Positions 61,186-64,000 of a stretch of DNA of 64,000 nt are shown here, piece after piece; the first letter of the stretch is position 1, and each line of letters starts with the position of its first letter. The translations under genes were made by a program, and so were the position numbers. Origin of the DNA: Ornithinimicrobium avium (GTDB lineage Bacteria; Actinomycetota; Actinomycetes; Actinomycetales; Dermatophilaceae). The notes under the pieces were generated by a model, which worked only from the letters and a program-made list of their open reading frames with translations, ran no database searches and was not told where the DNA came from. The stretch spans positions 1,612,001 through 1,676,000 of the forward strand of contig NZ_CP031229.1 in assembly GCF_003351765.1 (NCBI RefSeq), given 5' to 3'.

Positions 61186-61907
61186 TCCGCACGCCCGAAG
61201 CGGACATTAACGCTGAAACACCTCAGAGTGGTCGTCGAACCGGTGCGTCTGGACCCCGGCCGAGCCCAGGCCCAGGACCGCCTTGACGTGCGGGTCGGTG
61301 GACACGTGCACGGCGAGGTCGTCCAGCCGGAGCAGGTTGGGGTGCATGCCGTTCATCCTCCGAGCGGATCGGGACCGGTGCTCAGCTGCAAGCCGCCGAG
61401 GCCAGGATCGGTGTGCGGAGAGCCGTCGCGGGCGACCATTCGGCCCCGTGGCGGACACCGTGGGAACCCCGCCTGCACGCGCCCGGTGAACCGCTGCTCG
61501 CCGTCGACCGTGCCGCCCCGGTGAACAACTTCGGCACGGAGGTCACCCTCCGCCCCGGATCCCCAACTCGACCAGGTCACTAATCGGGGGACACAGGCCG
61601 GAGAGGTGCGGGAAGGAACCCTAGGGATCAGCGCCCAAGAGGGAACCACAAACGGAAAGGTGGAGGAAGATCGCGACATGTCGTCGTCCTTTCGATAAAG
61701 GTCGACGATTCTGCCCGCACGGGTCACACCCACCGAGGTCGCGACACCGCACAGGCTAGACCAAGAGGGACACCCGGCGCACCCCTCGGGACGCCCTCAT
61801 CTGCCGCTGGTCGCCTGCTGCTCGACCGTGCCGCTGCGGGGACAGCAGAACCGAGTTCACGCTTGGGCGCACCCCGACACGAGCCCTTCCGATGGAACCA
61901 GCAAGCG

Positions 61908-62525
61908 TTACCCAGGACGGCGCGCCATCTCGACGTCCACCAGCAGCGCAGCGTGCGCCTCGTTCCAGGTCTGCGCTGGTACTCGCGCCATCCCCGGTTC
62001 CAGAACGGAGTGCCAACCGTCCCGCATCACGCCGCGGTGGTTCAGCAGCGCCGGGACGGCGAGCGGCAGGGGAAATCCGTTTCGCCACATTGGCTTGTAG
62101 CTTGCGACGTTCCCCACGTTCGCTTGCCAGACCAGCAGCTCCCAGCCGAGCGAGCCGAAGGCATGGTCAAGCGCTAGCGCCACAGCCCCGGTCATGGCGC
62201 CCCGGCCACGGGTCCGTGGGTGGGTAACGTAGCCAACATCCCCCGAGGCATGCTTTCCCTCGCCCCCTCCGGAGCGTAGATCGATCGTGCCGGCATACGC
62301 CCCATCTTTCTCGATCGCCCAAGAGACACGATCGGGCGACGGCTCGATCATCTCCGCGAGGTACTCCTTTGCCATCTCCTTCGAGTAGGGCCTCGGCACC
62401 GTGGTCCAACGGACAGTCTCGGGATCGATACACCGCTCAAGGACTGGCCCGAGGTCGTCCATCGTGTGCGGTCGAAGGGACACACCGGGACCGGTCAGGA
62501 CGGGGATCTCGAGTGCGTCGGACAT
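61908..62525 (-). CDS. GNAT-family N-acetyltransferase
   Basis: From ATG 62525 this 205-residue protein has the RimJ/RimL-like GNAT layout: VSLRPHTMDDLGPVLERCID, AGTIDLRSGGG, DVGYVTHPRTRGRGAMTGAV (acetyl-CoA loop RxxGxG variant) and LVWQANVGNVASYKPMWRNG. It transfers an acetyl group to an amine, possibly a protein N-terminus or an antibiotic. The upstream frame to 62555 is not needed. The preceding 61459-61907 region has no supported gene. Confidence 0.88.
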   Translation of the reverse strand: MSDALEIPVLTGPGVSLRPHTMDDLGPVLERCIDPETVRWTTVPRPYSKEMAKEYLAEMIEPSPDRVSWAIEKDGAYAGTIDLRSGGGEGKHASGDVGYVTHPRTRGRGAMTGAVALALDHAFGSLGWELLVWQANVGNVASYKPMWRNGFPLPLAVPALLNHRGVMRDGWHSVLEPGMARVPAQTWNEAHAALLVDVEMARRPG

Positions 62526-62580
62526 GCCCGAAACGCTACCTGCTGGACGGAGCACCGCCAGGCCGTGGACGCCCGCATCT

Positions 62581-62658
62581 GCCGCGCTGAGGACGCTAGC
62601 CTGCGGCGCGTCCGATCATGCCGCGCTGAGGACGCTAGCCTGCGGCGCGTCCGATCAT
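62581..62658. repeat. Two tandem copies of a 39-bp repeat
   Basis: Units at 62581-62619 and 62620-62658 begin GCCGCGCTGAGGACGCTAGC and end CGCGTCCGATCAT, and are identical. Each contains the inverted pair GGACGC and GCGTCC. Related words occur at 57706-57786 and 55851-55890, so this is a dispersed family between genes. Confidence 0.9.
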
Positions 62659-62704
62659 GCCGCGGGTCGCGATAACCTGGTGGACGGGAGGGCAGACTTC
62701 TCCT

Positions 62705-63187
62705 ATGGAGAACTCCTCTCAGATGACCGCCGCCGAGGTGGTGCAGATCGTCGCCTGGCTTGACGCCAACGGGGTGGTCTATCAGATCAACGGCGGATGG
62801 GGCGTCGATGCGCTGGTGGGACGACAGACGCGCCCTCACCAAGATCTCGACGTGTTCATCGACGAAGTTCACGAAGCCGACTTCATGGCCTGGCTCACCT
62901 CCCCGGGCTACCGGGTCACCGAGGATTGGCGACCAGTCCGCGTGCAGTTATCGAGTCCCCTGGGGCAAGTAGACGTCCACGCAATGCGCTTGGACCCGGC
63001 CTGCGACGGGGTCCAGCAAGGTCTCGACGACGACGTGTACCTCCACCCTTCTGAGCAGAGAGTCGTCGGCCTCATCGACGGTCAAGCAGTCGCCGTGGCT
63101 AGCGCCGAGCGAGCCCGTCAGCTTCGAAGTGGCTATCGCCTGCGCGCCGTGGACCTCCACGACCTCGCATTACTCGACGAGCTGTAG
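62705..63187 (+). CDS. Nucleotidyltransferase, aminoglycoside/lincosamide adenylyltransferase-like
   Basis: From ATG 62705 this 160-residue protein reads MENSSQMTAAEVVQIVAWLD, then YQINGGWGVDALVGRQTRPH and QDLDVFIDEVHEADF. The GGWGVDALVG...DLDVF pattern is that of small nucleotidyltransferases such as AadB- and Lnu-type drug-modifying enzymes. A C-terminal DLHDLALLDEL helix ends it. The substrate cannot be told from sequence. Two 39-bp repeats lie just upstream. Confidence 0.8.
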   Translation: MENSSQMTAAEVVQIVAWLDANGVVYQINGGWGVDALVGRQTRPHQDLDVFIDEVHEADFMAWLTSPGYRVTEDWRPVRVQLSSPLGQVDVHAMRLDPACDGVQQGLDDDVYLHPSEQRVVGLIDGQAVAVASAERARQLRSGYRLRAVDLHDLALLDEL

Positions 63188-63633
63188 GCATCCTCTACTG
63201 CCGTGAGCCGCTCGTCCGTCCGAATGCGTTACCGCCGCGCCAGACGCGCGTCCTTCCGCCCACTACGGGGCAGCGTCACATCGCCCAGAAGGGTCTACCC
63301 GGGAGCGCGCACCTTCTCGCTCTCATGTCGACGAGCGATCGTCAAGCAGCGGCGTCCCTGCGCGAAGTGCCGACCGCCGAACAAGCGAAGAGGGCCGACC
63401 GCCACGGGACGAGCGGGACCGCCCCACCGCCGAGGGGCCACGGTGAGATGAGCGCGGGGGTAGGTGCTCGAACGCCCGCGGCCACTAAGCGCTCCAGCAT
63501 GTGAGCACGCGCCGCGGACAGCCGGGTGGCTGTTCGGCTAGCCCGGCTAGCGTGCCAATCGACCTCCCCTGGCCGATGCTCACCGGAGTTGGAGTAGACT
63601 GACGTGACCTAGTTCACGTGGCCATGAGGAGAG
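63188..63633. other. Gene-poor stretch before the right-edge gene
   Basis: About 445 bp. Open frames on both strands are basic and short without recognisable features. Nothing else seen. Confidence 0.45.
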
Positions 63634-64000
63634 ATGATGAGGCACGATGCGCCGACTTCGGTGGTGCCAATCTACCCTGCGGATCCTGATCCGGCAAGGC
63701 CCCGTGGCATAGCGGCCGACAGGCCGGAGCTTTATGAGTTCGCCGCTCATCGTTCCTTGGAAACCCTCAAGTCCCAGGAGCAAGAGTTGACGACCACGCG
63801 GACGCGCGCCGTTCACATTGTAGCGTTCCTCGGCGCAGCCACGGCCTTTCTCGTGACAACCATAGTTGGAAGAAACGGGGCAGGGACTGGTGCGCGTGAC
63901 GATGCGCTCTACGTTTCGGGTCTTGTGGTGGCCTGCGTATTGGCGGTGGCGGCCGTACTCCTTTTGATGTCCCTTCTCACGGGGAGGCCGGGAGTAGTGC
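63634..64000 (+). CDS. Two-TM hypothetical protein, truncated by the window edge
   Basis: An AGGAGAG Shine-Dalgarno precedes ATG 63634. The protein starts MMRHDAPTSVVPIYPADPDP, then an acidic helix (ELYEFAAHRSLETLKSQEQE), then two hydrophobic segments (AVHIVAFLGAATAFLVTTIV and VSGLVVACVLAVAAVLLLMS), and is open to the right edge. Base composition is lower in GC than its neighbours, hinting at a different origin. The family cannot be named from the fragment; SLATT-like two-TM effectors are one option. Confidence 0.65.
   Translation, partial: MMRHDAPTSVVPIYPADPDPARPRGIAADRPELYEFAAHRSLETLKSQEQELTTTRTRAVHIVAFLGAATAFLVTTIVGRNGAGTGARDDALYVSGLVVACVLAVAAVLLLMSLLTGRPGVV

Larger units (their letters stand above)
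59656..61225 (+). mobile_element. Complete IS3-like insertion sequence, 1570 bp
   Basis: Both termini are visible. The left end starts TGAGTTGATTGAGCG, and the right end read inward starts TGAGGTGTTTCAGCG; both continue to TGTCCG and then ACCACATC. Direct repeats GAGT (59652-59655 and 61226-61229) are the 4-bp target duplication. Two overlapping genes occupy it. A fragment of a related copy borders the CRISPR array at 4489-4567. Confidence 0.93.
58985..61356 (-). pseudogene. Nucleotidyltransferase gene interrupted by an IS3-like element
   Basis: The 5' part (61226-61356) encodes MNGMHPNLLRLDDLAVHV, LGLGSAGV and FDDHS. The 3' part (58985-59655) continues SDIDFFLITDTTDTKDRYLQ, GQVAYSFVNDPNG and a helical C-terminus. 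Removing the element and one copy of the 4-bp duplication restores 798 bp, exactly 266 codons, reading FDDHSDIDFF across the join. The D-x-D in SDIDFF is the metal-binding pair of the nucleotidyltransferase fold. Substrate unknown; it is inactive as it stands. A distinct intact nucleotidyltransferase gene lies at 62705. Confidence 0.9.

Overview
The window is high-GC DNA with codon use and gene families typical of an actinobacterium. Cell-wall-binding repeat 2 proteins, MobF relaxases, DUF6191 and DUF7660 proteins and heavy IS traffic suggest Micrococcales (Ornithinimicrobium, Serinicoccus or Janibacter-like). The genus is an inference. Almost everything looks accessory. No rRNA gene, intact tRNA gene or obvious housekeeping gene was found.

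Layout. Positions 1-4567 are an IS graveyard: an ISL3 transposase running in from the left edge, an ISL3 remnant, a frameshifted IS256, a group II intron with its maturase and a recognisable domain V, an IS21 istA fragment and a scrap of an IS3-like element. From 4568 to 7637 lies a CRISPR array of 43 repeats (37 bp) and 42 spacers. It is followed by a single minus-strand cas operon running from 19373 down to 7823. In transcription order the operon encodes a TIGR03986-type RAMP, Cas10 (GGDD kept, HD absent), a small RAMP, Csx10-like, a double RAMP, an unassigned small protein, a two-TM SAVED-like protein, two related NLTPH-type small proteins, Cas6, a reverse transcriptase-Cas1 fusion, and Cas2. 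Nearly every junction is a 4-bp ATGA or GTGA overlap or direct abutment. This looks like a type III-D system that can take spacers from RNA and signals by cyclic oligoadenylate to a membrane effector. It is the most interesting part of the window.

From 19.7 to 21.2 kb are IS remnants (ISL3, and IS110 with an in-frame amber codon). A four-gene set of helical proteins of unknown function occupies 21.3-23.6 kb. From 23.9 to 40.2 kb there is a defence-like island: a zinc-finger regulator, a broken caspase-like DUF6642 gene, Mrr, a single-chain type ISP restriction-modification enzyme, nuclease-like proteins, an ADP-ribosylglycohydrolase/HNH pair, and a zinc-ribbon protein with an Rx4H motif. At 40.3-43.3 kb are two secreted cell-wall-binding proteins, one fused to an HNH nuclease and one to an Excalibur-like domain.

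From 44.1 to 55.8 kb are mobile-element functions: a recombinase/XRE/zinc-finger-recombinase triad beside a palindrome, a lipoprotein S41 peptidase, and a MobF relaxase-helicase-primase with a candidate oriT. From 55.9 to 64 kb there are small hypothetical genes, a repeat family containing GCCGC and GATCAT words, a nucleotidyltransferase gene split by an intact IS3-like element with clean 4-bp target duplications, an acetyltransferase, an intact nucleotidyltransferase, and a two-TM protein running off the right edge.
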